From contig CANCFT010000001.1 of NCBI GenBank assembly GCA_947377285.1, forward strand, positions 1-64,000: a DNA stretch of 64,000 nucleotides. Reading direction: 5' to 3'. Positions 1 to 9,225 of the stretch are shown here, piece after piece. The number at the start of each line of letters is the position of its first letter. Within the stretch, counting starts at the first letter, position 1. The DNA comes from Bacteriovoracaceae bacterium (GTDB lineage Bacteria; Bdellovibrionota; Bacteriovoracia; Bacteriovoracales; Bacteriovoracaceae). The notes below the pieces were generated by a model, which saw only the letters and a list, made by a program, of their open reading frames with translations, ran no database searches and was not told the origin of the DNA. The position numbers and the translations under genes are program-made.

Positions 1-1379
1 CTATCAAGAGCACTTTGAGAAGGTGGGTTTTGTGCCATCAACTTTGCGACATTTGCAGGTATCCCTTTCGAAGTAATAGCATCAGCAATTTCTTTTTGGG
101 TCAGAGTAAGAGGATTATTATTTACTGGTAACTTTGAAGCCAATTCATTTAACGCTTTTTTGGCAATGGCAGAAGTTGCAGCATAGGCTTGTGAACTTAA
201 AGTACTTGCTTCTAGTTTTCCTTGTGCCATCGAGGCAATTGGTTTGAAGGGAGTCATTGAAAATGCAGGTCCAATTTGAGAATTAGTAGATCCAATATTA
301 TTTATGATCTTATCAAAACAGGAATTTGATCTTTCACAAATACAATTTTGATCAGCTTTTAAATTTGAATCAGTACATGCTATTTGTATTCCACTTGTTT
401 TTGCAGCTTTTGCCGCAATTTGTACTTTACAAAAATTTGGATCATTTTCATGCTCCGGCTCAGAACAATAGCAGGTATTTTCTGTAACTGGATTACATGC
501 TCCTTTGCCTGGAAAAGAGTTAGCGATATCGCGAGTTTTTTGTGCGTAATCTTTATTGGCAGCAACTTCTGCTTGGTAAAAAGTTCCAAGGAGAGTCGCA
601 GCTCCAAGTTTTACAAAGAGTGCGGTGTCTGTCGCATATTGGCCAGCAGCGGCCATTCCTGCATAACAAGCAGCTCCTCCATACCAACCAACTGCTTGGA
701 CTTGGGCGAGGTCGGCCCTAGAGTCGTGGCTTTTAGCCGCTTTTAAAAGAATTTCTTTTTGTGAAGTGTCCCCACCATTATTAATTTGGGAATCGAGGGA
801 TTTAATATTTGCTTGTTGAGTGATTGCGGCATATCCCTCAGTAACGGTTGGGATATATTTACAATAATCATCGGCCTTTTTTTTATCAGTGGGCTTTATA
901 GAAGGGTCATTTTTAGCTTCTTCAGCAAGTACATCTTTACCTTTATTGACAGGTAAAAAATCGCCCATAACATTCATTGTCGCATACATTTGCGTGGCCA
1001 CTTTTATAAATGTAGGACTCATTCCCATTACAGTATGGTCTACCTCATTTCCTTTACAGCCTTGAACCATTTCACCAACGCATTTTTCTTTTAATATTTT
1101 ATTAGTTGCTGCTTGATCAACATAATTTTCACTAAGTTGTTTTTCTTGGTCAGTAAGATTCGCTTTTGATGTTTTTTGAGTTGTTAATCCAGAGCTAGTT
1201 GTTACAGCTCCATTAGCTTTTGCATCTTCAATTATTTTTCTTGATTGAGCAGCATTGTCTAAAAGTTGTTGGTTTAGGGCCGTTTCGCTTGAAATATTTG
1301 AGTTAATTACAGAAGTCGTTTGGGCCAAAAGCCAATTGGAATAAGTGCCTATCAAACATAGAAGAATAAATTTTGTCAT
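1..1379 (-). CDS. Large exported protein of unknown function (partial, C-terminus off the left edge)
   Basis: The reading frame is open from the ATG at 1379 to the window edge, about 459 codons. The N-terminus (MTKFILLCLIGTYSNWLLAQ) is a typical signal peptide with likely cleavage after LLA, so the product is exported. The body is rich in Ala, Asn, Thr, Gln and Lys. A Cys-containing middle segment (NTCYCSEPEH, then ICERSNSCFDK) could form disulfides in the periplasm or outside the cell. One hydrophobic Ala/Gly-rich stretch lies near residues 235-275. I recognise no family. The gene is divergent from the DtxR-like gene at 1606. Small ORFs on the opposite strand here are shadows of it. Confidence 0.75.
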   Translation of the reverse strand, partial: MTKFILLCLIGTYSNWLLAQTTSVINSNISSETALNQQLLDNAAQSRKIIEDAKANGAVTTSSGLTTQKTSKANLTDQEKQLSENYVDQAATNKILKEKCVGEMVQGCKGNEVDHTVMGMSPTFIKVATQMYATMNVMGDFLPVNKGKDVLAEEAKNDPSIKPTDKKKADDYCKYIPTVTEGYAAITQQANIKSLDSQINNGGDTSQKEILLKAAKSHDSRADLAQVQAVGWYGGAACYAGMAAAGQYATDTALFVKLGAATLLGTFYQAEVAANKDYAQKTRDIANSFPGKGACNPVTENTCYCSEPEHENDPNFCKVQIAAKAAKTSGIQIACTDSNLKADQNCICERSNSCFDKIINNIGSTNSQIGPAFSMTPFKPIASMAQGKLEASTLSSQAYAATSAIAKKALNELASKLPVNNNPLTLTQKEIADAITSKGIPANVAKLMAQNPPSQSALD

Positions 1380-1605
1380 CATAATATTTATTTTACCAGA
1401 TGCTTTAGAAGGTCTCTTGGGAGGCAAAAAAGGACTAGGTTAAAATTATAAAAATCAATAAGATAGCATCGTACTCGGTTGTTAAATGAACTTTTGTGGA
1501 TGCCTAGTTTTAAAGGCATAAAGGAAGCTGTGGCTCTTTACGAACCCCCTAATTCGCTGATACAAATTAATGTATGACCCTTTAAACACTTGTTGGTAAA
1601 TCCCT
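1380..1605. other. Divergent intergenic region, no recognised RNA
   Basis: This 226-bp gap separates two divergent genes and must hold both promoters. It contains a TGCCT/AGGCA hairpin near 1502-1520, then an imperfect stem near 1519-1545 (TAAAG...CTTTA). I could not match it to 6S RNA, the manganese yybP-ykoY riboswitch or any other family, so I call no RNA. Confidence 0.3.
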
Positions 1606-2136
1606 ATGAAAGATACAATTGAGAATGAACTTTCTCACTCTATGGTCCACTACCTCTTAACTATACATAAACTCAAAGAAAATAGAGGTTTTGCACGTGT
1701 AACAGATATTGCCAAAGACCTCGATCTCACTAAGGGATCTGTTTCTACAATGCTTAACAATCTTAAGAAAAAAGGACTCATTCAAGAAGAAGAAGAATGT
1801 AAATTTGTTGTTCTTACTGATTTGGGCCATGAAGAAGTTCACCGAATTTTATCATCAAGAACTTTACTCTATTATTTTTTAAAAGATTTTGTAGGTGTTG
1901 ATGATGCCACCGCTGAAAATGATTCCTGTCAAATGGAACATCTTATGAGTCCTCAAACGAGTGAAAAATTTTTTGATTTTATGAAAAATCTTGCTTGTTC
2001 TTGTGAGGAATTAAATAAGAAAGGACAATTGCCTTCTTCATTTCAATTTAAAACAACACTTGATTTATGCTCTTACACAACGTCTGACGATTTCATTCAT
2101 CATCAAAAGGGTGACCGTCATTTGCAAAGTAAGTAG
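1606..2136 (+). CDS. DtxR/MntR-family metal-dependent transcriptional regulator
   Basis: A 176-residue protein with the layout of the DtxR/MntR family. Residues 10-75 form a winged helix (VHYLLTIHKL, IAKDLDLTKGSVSTMLNNLKKKGLI, VLTDLG). The following dimerisation and metal-binding helix region contains DSCQMEH (residues 106-112), matching the family's Cys/Glu/His metal-ligand motif, then a CSC pair at 131-133. Family members repress metal uptake genes when Fe(II) or Mn(II) is bound. No transporter gene lies next to it, so its targets are not evident. It lacks the SH3-like domain of full-length DtxR, so it resembles the shorter MntR-like type. Its stop codon is 1 bp before the ATG of the next gene, which suggests co-transcription. 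Confidence 0.8.
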   Translation: MKDTIENELSHSMVHYLLTIHKLKENRGFARVTDIAKDLDLTKGSVSTMLNNLKKKGLIQEEEECKFVVLTDLGHEEVHRILSSRTLLYYFLKDFVGVDDATAENDSCQMEHLMSPQTSEKFFDFMKNLACSCEELNKKGQLPSSFQFKTTLDLCSYTTSDDFIHHQKGDRHLQSK

Positions 2137-2137
2137 T

Positions 2138-2827
2138 ATGTTATTCATTTTTTTAAGTATTTTTTCAATTGCAATGGCCCAAACAACTGACAATATTAAT
2201 ACATATTGTTTTGGTAAGGAAGTTCATTTAATTGATGTAAAGAAATCGCTCAATCTTCTATTACTTCCTAAAGATAATGTACTATTGCGCTCAGATGACA
2301 ACTGCATCGATATTTCTACATCGGTCGATAGAGGAAATCTATTTGAGAAATACCTAAGTAAGCGATACGATCTTAAAACGGAAGTAAGAACAAAAAGAGA
2401 AATCGATAAAAGTGAAGAGTGTCATTTAAATTTTAAAGCTACAGAAAAGAGTAAGATTGAAAAAAGCCAATTAAAAATAGGTGAGAAAAATCTTATCAAT
2501 CAAAATGAATCCTTTAAGTCTTTATCGAATACAATGGAAATTTTACTTGGACCAGGCCAGCAAGGAGAAATTGCAGAAGGAGAAGTACTTCTCAAAGTAA
2601 TTTGTCAATTGATAGGAAATGATTCAGCACAATTACAATTTTCATTTACCTCTAAAACTCAAGCTTTAGTTAAATCTGAAGTGCAATTAAAAAAAGGAGA
2701 ATGGGTCAATATTGCATCAGTGCTGAAAGAATTAAATGAAAAAAACCAAAATTTAGGGATCCCTCAAACTGAATTTAATCAAATAAGTGGAAAAGTTGAA
2801 ACGATATATGAAATGCAATTTAAATAA
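2138..2827 (+). CDS. Exported protein of unknown function
   Basis: I place the start at the ATG at 2138, directly after the regulator's stop. This gives a clean signal peptide (MLFIFLSIFSIAMAQ) and 229 residues. A longer frame from 2060 would overlap the regulator and bury the signal. The mature part is polar and Lys/Glu-rich, with three Cys in the first half (CFGK, CIDIS, CHLNF). The second half looks beta-rich. I recognise no domain. It sits between the DtxR-like gene and the M3 peptidase (12-bp gap), probably in one transcript. Confidence 0.65.
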   Translation: MLFIFLSIFSIAMAQTTDNINTYCFGKEVHLIDVKKSLNLLLLPKDNVLLRSDDNCIDISTSVDRGNLFEKYLSKRYDLKTEVRTKREIDKSEECHLNFKATEKSKIEKSQLKIGEKNLINQNESFKSLSNTMEILLGPGQQGEIAEGEVLLKVICQLIGNDSAQLQFSFTSKTQALVKSEVQLKKGEWVNIASVLKELNEKNQNLGIPQTEFNQISGKVETIYEMQFK

Positions 2828-2839
2828 CAGGAGTACTCT

Positions 2840-4885
2840 ATGAATCAGACAAAAAATATTTTATTACAAAAATTTACTACCCCTTTTGAAACTGTTCCTT
2901 TTGACCAAATTAAACCACAAGACTTTCTTCCTGCTATTAAGGAAGCAATTATACTTGCTAAAAAAAATATCGAAGATATTAAAAAAAATAAAGAGCCAGA
3001 AAGTTTTGCAAACGTCGTTGAAGCTCTCGAGTTTGCAGGCCCAGAAGTCGATTTAATTTCAGGTATTTTCTTTAATCTTCATAGCGCAGAAACTAATGAT
3101 GAAATTCAGGCAATCGCTAAAGATATTTCACCGATACTTACAGAGTACGGAAATGATATCAGCCTAGACCAAGAACTTTTTTTAAAAATAAAAAAAGTAT
3201 GGGACTCTAAAGAAAAATTTCAATTAAATGCAGAACAATTAATGCTTTTAGAAAAAAGCTACAAAAGCTTTGTGAGAAATGGAGCCCTTTTAAATGATCA
3301 AGAAAAAGAAGTCATGAGAGATATTTCTAAACAATTATCAACTCTTGGACTTCAGTTTGGCGACCATATTTTAAAAGAAACAAATGACTACCTATTATTA
3401 ATTGAAAATAAAAGCGATCTAGCAGGTCTCCCTGATGATGTGATTGAAGCAGCTGCTCAGACTGCTAAAGAGAAGGGGCATGATGGCCTTTGGGGTTTTA
3501 CTCTTGCTTATCCGAGCGTGATTCCTTTTCTAACTCACGCAAGTAATCGTGAACTACGTAAAAAAATGTATATGGCGAATTCAACAAAAGGATTTAAAGG
3601 GGATTCTCTAGATAATTCTGAAATTGTGAAGTCTATTGCTAAATTGCGTTTTCAAAAAGCGAAATTATTAGGTTATGAATCTCATGCTCATTTCGTTCTC
3701 GAAGAACGCATGGCCTCTAATCCAAAAACAGTAATGAGTTTTATTGATAATATTGTCAATCACGCAACAGCTGCAGCGATTGTCGAGACAGATGAATTGA
3801 AAGCTTATGCACTGAAAATTGACGGAATTAAAGATTATCAAAAATGGGATAATATGTATTATGCCGAAAAACTTAAGAATGAAAAATTTCAAGTAAATGA
3901 TGAATTACTTCGTCCGTATTTTAAACTTGAAAATGTTATTGATGGTGTTTTCCAAGTTGCAAAAAAACTTTATGGACTATCATTTAAACAAAGAAATGAT
4001 ATTCCAGTTTATCATTCAGATGTAAAAACGTACGAAGTCCTTGATGAAAAAAATAATCACGTAGCCGTTTTTTATGCAGATTTTCACCCTCGTGCAGGTA
4101 AAAGAAATGGGGCATGGATGACAAGCTTCCGAGGTCAAAAAATAGTTAATAACGTCAATTACCGGCCTCATATCGCTATTGTTTGTAACTTTACTAAGCC
4201 AACACCTACAAAACCTTCACTCTTAGGTTTTGAAGAAGTTACAACTTTGTTTCATGAATTTGGACATGCATTACATGGAATGCTTGCCAATACTCAGTAT
4301 GAAACATTATCAGGAACAAATGTTTACTGGGACTTTGTTGAACTTCCATCACAAATTTTAGAAAATTGGGCCTATGAAAAAGAATGTCTCGATTTATTTG
4401 CGGAACACTATGTAACAGGAGAAAAAATTCCTGCTGATCTAATTAAAAAGATTAAAGATTCTTCTTCATTTCTTGAAGGTAGAGCTACATTGAGACAATT
4501 AAGTTTTGCTTCTGTCGATATGGCATGGCATGCAGCCAACCCAGATAAAATTCAGGATATTGAATCATTTGAAAACTCAATAATGAAACATATGGATTTT
4601 CTACCAACTGTTGCGGGCACAAGTATATCAACAGCTTTTTCACATATTTTTGCTGGTGGATATTCAGCAGGATATTATTCTTATAAATGGGCAGAAGTAC
4701 TAGATGCAGATGCATTTGAGTTTTTTAAGGAAGAAGGTATTTTTAATCGTGAGGTAGCAGACAAATTTAGAGAATTTGTTTTATCACAAGGTGGAAGTCA
4801 GCATCCGATGAATTTATATGTATCATTTAGGGGAAAAGAGCCAAACCCTGAAGCACTTTTAAGACGGGCAGGATTAGTTAAATAA
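2840..4885 (+). CDS. M3 family oligopeptidase (oligopeptidase A / dipeptidyl carboxypeptidase type)
   Basis: A 681-residue zinc metallopeptidase. HEFGHALH begins at His472, giving ligands His472 and His476 and catalytic Glu473. The third ligand is expected in the FVELPSQILENW segment about 25 residues later. The length and the C-terminal ASVDMAWH and GGYSAGYYSY blocks match the M3A group (PrlC, Dcp). No signal peptide is present, so it should act in the cytoplasm, trimming short peptides. This fits a protein-degrading lifestyle and the peptide importer at 29.7-35.3 kb. A Shine-Dalgarno-like AGGAG lies just upstream of the ATG. I cannot tell oligopeptidase A from Dcp by eye. Confidence 0.92.
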   Translation: MNQTKNILLQKFTTPFETVPFDQIKPQDFLPAIKEAIILAKKNIEDIKKNKEPESFANVVEALEFAGPEVDLISGIFFNLHSAETNDEIQAIAKDISPILTEYGNDISLDQELFLKIKKVWDSKEKFQLNAEQLMLLEKSYKSFVRNGALLNDQEKEVMRDISKQLSTLGLQFGDHILKETNDYLLLIENKSDLAGLPDDVIEAAAQTAKEKGHDGLWGFTLAYPSVIPFLTHASNRELRKKMYMANSTKGFKGDSLDNSEIVKSIAKLRFQKAKLLGYESHAHFVLEERMASNPKTVMSFIDNIVNHATAAAIVETDELKAYALKIDGIKDYQKWDNMYYAEKLKNEKFQVNDELLRPYFKLENVIDGVFQVAKKLYGLSFKQRNDIPVYHSDVKTYEVLDEKNNHVAVFYADFHPRAGKRNGAWMTSFRGQKIVNNVNYRPHIAIVCNFTKPTPTKPSLLGFEEVTTLFHEFGHALHGMLANTQYETLSGTNVYWDFVELPSQILENWAYEKECLDLFAEHYVTGEKIPADLIKKIKDSSSFLEGRATLRQLSFASVDMAWHAANPDKIQDIESFENSIMKHMDFLPTVAGTSISTAFSHIFAGGYSAGYYSYKWAEVLDADAFEFFKEEGIFNREVADKFREFVLSQGGSQHPMNLYVSFRGKEPNPEALLRRAGLVK

Positions 4886-4904
4886 AATATTTGAGATTAA
4901 TGAC

Positions 4905-6092
4905 GTGAAAAATTCAATTCTACTGATTGTGATAATTTTATTTTTTTCAGCTTGCAGCACGCAAGTTGAAAAAAATAATAATCAAAAAATTACTAATTTA
5001 CCAATTGGAGAAATAATTCCAGTTGAAAAGCCATTTCAACCGGTAATAAGTATTGATGAAACTTTTCAAAAAAATTTGAAACCAATTTGGGACGATTATT
5101 TCAAAGAAGATTATACGGATACAAAAGCCATTGATATTTTGGTAGTAACCAACCGAAAATTTAAAAATAAATCATTTGGCTGCACAAATAATCAATTTGG
5201 AGTTGAGATTGATGAGGTTTCACATTTTGGTATTTGTAAAGTTAACGTTCCTAAAAATCATACTACCGGACAAATTAATTTTACCCGAGATAATCGCCAA
5301 TCTTCTCATGATTTTTTTAAAATTCTAAACTCGAAACAGTTAGTTGAAGAAACTTTGATTAATTATTTAAAACAATCTAAACGAACTCCGCTTGTGTTTG
5401 TTCATGGATTTAATGTTCGTTATGAAGATGCAGTCTTACGAGCTGCCCAAATTGCTTATGACTTAAAATATCAAGGTCCCATCGTACTTTTTACTTGGCC
5501 AGCAGGAGCAGGTGATGGTTTTTTTGATGAAAAAATGATTACTCGCACTTATGAAAATAATTATAAAAATGCCAAGTACTCTATCGAATTATTTAAAAAG
5601 TTTTTAAATAATTTAAAGTTAAATGAAATAAAAATTAATTTAGTTGTTCATTCGATGGGACATCAGGTTGTACTTCCTGCACTTAAAGATTTTAGTGCCA
5701 TTAATTCTTCAAAAAGTGTAATAAATGAATTGATTTTAAATGCTCCTGATTTTGAAGCGAGTGAATTTTTAAAATACATAGACAATATTAAAGAAACAAG
5801 TAAACGCATAACTCTCTATTGCTCTTTTAATGACAAGGCCATGCTGGCTTCAGAAACATATAATAAGTCTGAACGATTAGGTGCATGCACTTTCTCTGAA
5901 AACCTAGACACAATTAATGTAAGTTTAATTGATGCGCCAACTATGGGATTAGGGCTTGGACATAGTTATTATTCTTCAAGGGCCATTTTGGGAGATGTAT
6001 TTCAAGTCTTATTGGGTATTGAAGCAGAGAAAAGATTATTTATAAAGCGAAGTGAGCCAAATAGTACTGAAAAATTTTATCTTCGACAGTAA
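4905..6092 (+). CDS. Lipoprotein alpha/beta hydrolase, DUF900-like
   Basis: A 395-residue protein starting at GTG 4905, with a lipoprotein signal (LFFSACST, Cys as lipidation site). The core has the DUF900-type alpha/beta hydrolase layout: FVHGFNVRYEDAVLRAAQ (oxyanion-hole strand), VLFTWPAGAGDG, then the nucleophile elbow VVHSMGHQV with Ser near residue 249. A later LNAPDFEASEF carries a candidate acidic residue, and the LGLGHSYY segment a candidate His. The protein is probably anchored in the outer membrane or periplasm. Its substrate is unknown, and DUF900 proteins are poorly characterised. It lies 19 bp after the M3 gene and is convergent with the next one. Confidence 0.8.
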   Translation: MKNSILLIVIILFFSACSTQVEKNNNQKITNLPIGEIIPVEKPFQPVISIDETFQKNLKPIWDDYFKEDYTDTKAIDILVVTNRKFKNKSFGCTNNQFGVEIDEVSHFGICKVNVPKNHTTGQINFTRDNRQSSHDFFKILNSKQLVEETLINYLKQSKRTPLVFVHGFNVRYEDAVLRAAQIAYDLKYQGPIVLFTWPAGAGDGFFDEKMITRTYENNYKNAKYSIELFKKFLNNLKLNEIKINLVVHSMGHQVVLPALKDFSAINSSKSVINELILNAPDFEASEFLKYIDNIKETSKRITLYCSFNDKAMLASETYNKSERLGACTFSENLDTINVSLIDAPTMGLGLGHSYYSSRAILGDVFQVLLGIEAEKRLFIKRSEPNSTEKFYLRQ

Positions 6093-6099
6093 ATTGCGA

Positions 6100-7224
6100 T
6101 TATATAAATTTCCAAGTTTCTTTTTTTTCTATCGAACATTCTATTTGAATTATTTTTAATTGCATCCATTTATTAACTAGTGCTTCTGCTCCATAGGGAG
6201 TCAATTGTAAAGTTTCAATTAGGGCTGCTTTATTAAAAATAGTAAGTTTCTTTTTAACAAATTGGTGAAGTCCAATAACTTTTAGTGTTCTTGGAATAAT
6301 TATATTGGGCTTTGATTGCAACTCAAGAAAGTAGCGTTGATTTTTCTTCTGGATTTGAATTCCTTGGACTTCTAAGGATTTTAAAATTTGCAATGATGTT
6401 TCTTTGTCCCGATCAATAAACTCTGCAAGTTGTGTTAGTGTTGCACCTGTAAGTTGGGATATTGTTAAAAAAGCTAGGCAATTTAGTTCACTGATCATTA
6501 AAAATACAAATTGGCCTCGGTCTTGAATTATTCCTGAATACAAGTCTAAATAATTTTCATCTTTTAAGTTCAAGCTTTTGTATGTCGATGGAACAATTCC
6601 TTTTTTAGAAATTAACCAGCAATCAAATGAATTATCGTCTTCAAGATCTTCAACTTCATTTTGATCTGGTAGCCAGGTTTTGGCTTGTATTTTTTGAATT
6701 GCAGTCAAAGGGATAGATTCGTTTAAAAAATACTGATTACCCATTATTAGAGAATAAATTGAGTTCGTAGGATAAGTGCGAAGAAAAATAGCGACTTTAT
6801 CTTCATTGGGCAAAAGCTTATAATTCTGCATCCAATAATAAACTTCATATAATTCGTTTAATTGATCATTTTCAAGAAATAGTTGTGCCGCTAATTTTAA
6901 AGAACGTTCATTTTTAGAATGATACCCTAGAAGAAAATGAGTCCATGCTGTGAAGAATTGAATGTTTAATTCTTCAATAGGCTTTTTTATATTATTTGTT
7001 AATTCAGTAAAATCATCTGCATTAAAATCATTAAGTTCATACTTTCCAATAAGTTTTAATAAATTGAAGAGTATTTTATGATTGTCTGATTTTCCAATTT
7101 CGCTTGAACTTTCTTGTAGGAGTAGATTGGCGGCTTGATTGGCCCCTGAACGATAAAGTAAATAGAGTGACTCTAAAACGCTTGATAGATTTTCATTTAT
7201 TGAGTCATTTTTAATTAATGCCAT
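6100..7224 (-). CDS. Unknown cytoplasmic protein with helical repeats and winged-helix-like C-terminus
   Basis: A 374-residue protein without a signal peptide. The N-terminal half is helical with a TPR-like rhythm (LYLLYRSGANQAANLLLQE, AAQLFLENDQLNELYEVYYWMQN). The C-terminal half has two winged-helix-like stretches: LTISQLTGATLTQLAEFIDRD followed by ILKSLEVQGIQIQKKNQRY, and FNKAALIETLQLTPYGAEAL. This could be a regulator or scaffold, but I recognise no named family. It is the last gene of a leftward group. Confidence 0.6.
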   Translation of the reverse strand: MALIKNDSINENLSSVLESLYLLYRSGANQAANLLLQESSSEIGKSDNHKILFNLLKLIGKYELNDFNADDFTELTNNIKKPIEELNIQFFTAWTHFLLGYHSKNERSLKLAAQLFLENDQLNELYEVYYWMQNYKLLPNEDKVAIFLRTYPTNSIYSLIMGNQYFLNESIPLTAIQKIQAKTWLPDQNEVEDLEDDNSFDCWLISKKGIVPSTYKSLNLKDENYLDLYSGIIQDRGQFVFLMISELNCLAFLTISQLTGATLTQLAEFIDRDKETSLQILKSLEVQGIQIQKKNQRYFLELQSKPNIIIPRTLKVIGLHQFVKKKLTIFNKAALIETLQLTPYGAEALVNKWMQLKIIQIECSIEKKETWKFI

Positions 7225-7288
7225 GATAACGTTTTTAGCATAATGAGTCGATTTTGTCCAAAAGATTCGTCCTCTTTGATTTAGTCAA

Positions 7289-7981
7289 CTACAATGATCC
7301 TTTAATCTCTTTGGCAATTTGGAGTAAGTAGATTTCTTTTAAATCATGCTTTAAAAAATATTCCTCAACTACTTTGATATGATCGTTTCCTAAAATTCCA
7401 TCACGTAAATAGTCCACTAATAAGTCGCAAAGTAAGTTTGAGTATTGATAATCATCCGGGTTTTTTTGATATTCTTCAAAACAATAAAGTTTTTTTACAG
7501 CTCGTTTTTTAATTTTTACATTTAAAAGATCATAAATGATTCGATATTGTGAATTTTGCGGGTCGTTTAATTGATCAGGATTTAAACTTAGAATGGCTTT
7601 TTCATAAAGTTTATTATTAAGAAGATTTTTTAAATTAGAATCATAGAAAAAAATAGAACTTTTTGTGACCGTTTGCTTTTTCGATATCGCTTGTATTATT
7701 TCGATTTTATTTTCATCAACTTTAATATCTTTAGCGATCTGATAAAATTCCAATGCTTTCTCTGGGAATTTTAATTGTTTAAATTCTCTTGCGGCTAAAA
7801 TAGCATAGGTGTATTTTTTTAGATTCGAAAATTTTTTATCATTCAATTCTTTTTTTAACTTAAGTTCTAAAAATTTAATTTCTTTATTCTTAATAACAAA
7901 CGAATTAGGCATATGGGGCTTTGCGCCCATTAAAATGGGAAAACAAATAAGCCATCTGATGAGTGACAAGAACTGTCTCAT
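7289..7981 (-). CDS. Exported protein of unknown function
   Basis: A 230-residue protein with an N-terminal hydrophobic signal (FLSLIRWLICFPILMGA). The rest is Lys-rich and helical, with TPR-like segments (AAREFKQLKFPEKALEFYQIAKDI). It is probably a periplasmic helical-repeat protein. It lies 14 bp after the MFS transporter and 64 bp before the unknown protein at 7224, likely in one leftward transcript. No family is recognised. Confidence 0.6.
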   Translation of the reverse strand: MRQFLSLIRWLICFPILMGAKPHMPNSFVIKNKEIKFLELKLKKELNDKKFSNLKKYTYAILAAREFKQLKFPEKALEFYQIAKDIKVDENKIEIIQAISKKQTVTKSSIFFYDSNLKNLLNNKLYEKAILSLNPDQLNDPQNSQYRIIYDLLNVKIKKRAVKKLYCFEEYQKNPDDYQYSNLLCDLLVDYLRDGILGNDHIKVVEEYFLKHDLKEIYLLQIAKEIKGSL

Positions 7982-7995
7982 AACTCCTATTGTGG

Positions 7996-9225
7996 CTACT
8001 TACTAAGTAGGGATCTAGTCCCATTTGTTGTTAAGCCTACCACTACTAATAGTATAAAGAATAAAGACGTATAATTCAAAATTTGAAAGGTAGAGAGTTT
8101 ATTACCTATTAAGGCAACAATTAGCCCTGCCGTTATATTGGGAACTACAAAGACAAGATCTAGGAATGAATACACTCTAGTCATATATTCTTTAGGTACA
8201 TGAGCTGATATGTAGTTGAGTTGAGAAGGAATCCGAATAAAAACCATTAGTCCCCAGATAAAAATGACAAAGCAATTTAAATTAAAATTTGTAGTGCGGA
8301 TCCAAATCGGCATTAAAACTGCTTCTGCTATAATTCCCATTAAAAAAAGTTTCGATGCTAAAAAATGCCTATTCAGTGAATTTGAGAGCCATCCACCTAA
8401 AATACCCCCCAGGCCAAATAATGAAATATTAATACCGTATTCCTGTTCACTTTTACCAAGAACTTCAACGATAAATGGAAATAAAAGAGGTATGAGCATT
8501 CCAACACAAAAACCTACCATCAAAGTAAAAATCAACATTGCATTTAAATCAGGACGAGATCGAACATATTTAAATCCTTCTATGAAATCTTCAAACATTG
8601 AATTGTTTTTACTACCTTTTATCTCTGAAATATTTTGAGGTGACGTTAAATGGTGCGTACTCGTAATTTTCATTAATAGAACAATTCCTAATATATAAGA
8701 TAATAAATCTAGGCTTAGAACTTGAACCATCCCGTGAAAATAATTATAAAGAGTAGCTCCAAGTAATGGGCCACCTAAATGGAGTACGGCCATGGTCGTT
8801 CCAAAAAGTGAGTTTGCATCCTTTATTTCGTTTTCAGGAACGAGTTCATTAATTAATGTTTGTCTTGAAGGATTGTAGATTCCTGTAAAAAGACCAATGA
8901 GTCCATTTGCGACCATTACAAAATAAATATTGTGAATAAAAATCAGACTAATAATTAATGGAATTCTAAAAAGTTCAGAAAAAATAAGGATATTTTTTTT
9001 CCGAAATACCAATCCAATTGGACCACCAACTAAACTTCCAAGAGTATAACATAATAAAAAGAAAGCCCGACTGATTCCTAAATATGTTTTATCTTGATTA
9101 CTTAATGCAAAAACAAACAACATCATGGCGGTGTCTGTAATGAATGAACCAAGTTCAGATGTGAGGCCCGCTAAATATAGTTTTAAAAAGTCTGGATTTT
9201 TTAAGACTGCTGGTTTTTTAAACAT
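7996..9225 (-). CDS. MFS transporter
   Basis: A 409-residue membrane protein with 10-12 hydrophobic segments in two halves. It has the MFS pattern, including a short basic loop after the second helix (VFRKKNILIF) and a Gly-rich helix (GGILGGWLSN) in the second half. The sequence resembles the MFS group of putative drug or macrolide efflux proteins (LKLYLAGLTSELGSFITDTAM at the N-terminus). The substrate cannot be predicted. The start lies inside the end of the upstream nitronate monooxygenase-like gene (25-bp overlap), which implies translational coupling. Confidence 0.82.
   Translation of the reverse strand: MFKKPAVLKNPDFLKLYLAGLTSELGSFITDTAMMLFVFALSNQDKTYLGISRAFFLLCYTLGSLVGGPIGLVFRKKNILIFSELFRIPLIISLIFIHNIYFVMVANGLIGLFTGIYNPSRQTLINELVPENEIKDANSLFGTTMAVLHLGGPLLGATLYNYFHGMVQVLSLDLLSYILGIVLLMKITSTHHLTSPQNISEIKGSKNNSMFEDFIEGFKYVRSRPDLNAMLIFTLMVGFCVGMLIPLLFPFIVEVLGKSEQEYGINISLFGLGGILGGWLSNSLNRHFLASKLFLMGIIAEAVLMPIWIRTTNFNLNCFVIFIWGLMVFIRIPSQLNYISAHVPKEYMTRVYSFLDLVFVVPNITAGLIVALIGNKLSTFQILNYTSLFFILLVVVGLTTNGTRSLLSK

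Noticed and set aside
384..746. Plus-strand ORF of 120 codons opposite the first gene
   Set aside because: It is the complement of a long continuous minus-strand frame with a signal peptide; the plus-strand translation is Cys/Ser-rich nonsense without a domain.
1380..1605. 6S RNA or manganese riboswitch upstream of the DtxR-like gene
   Set aside because: Two short hairpins are present, but the long central bubble of 6S RNA and the conserved yybP-ykoY core are not recognisable.
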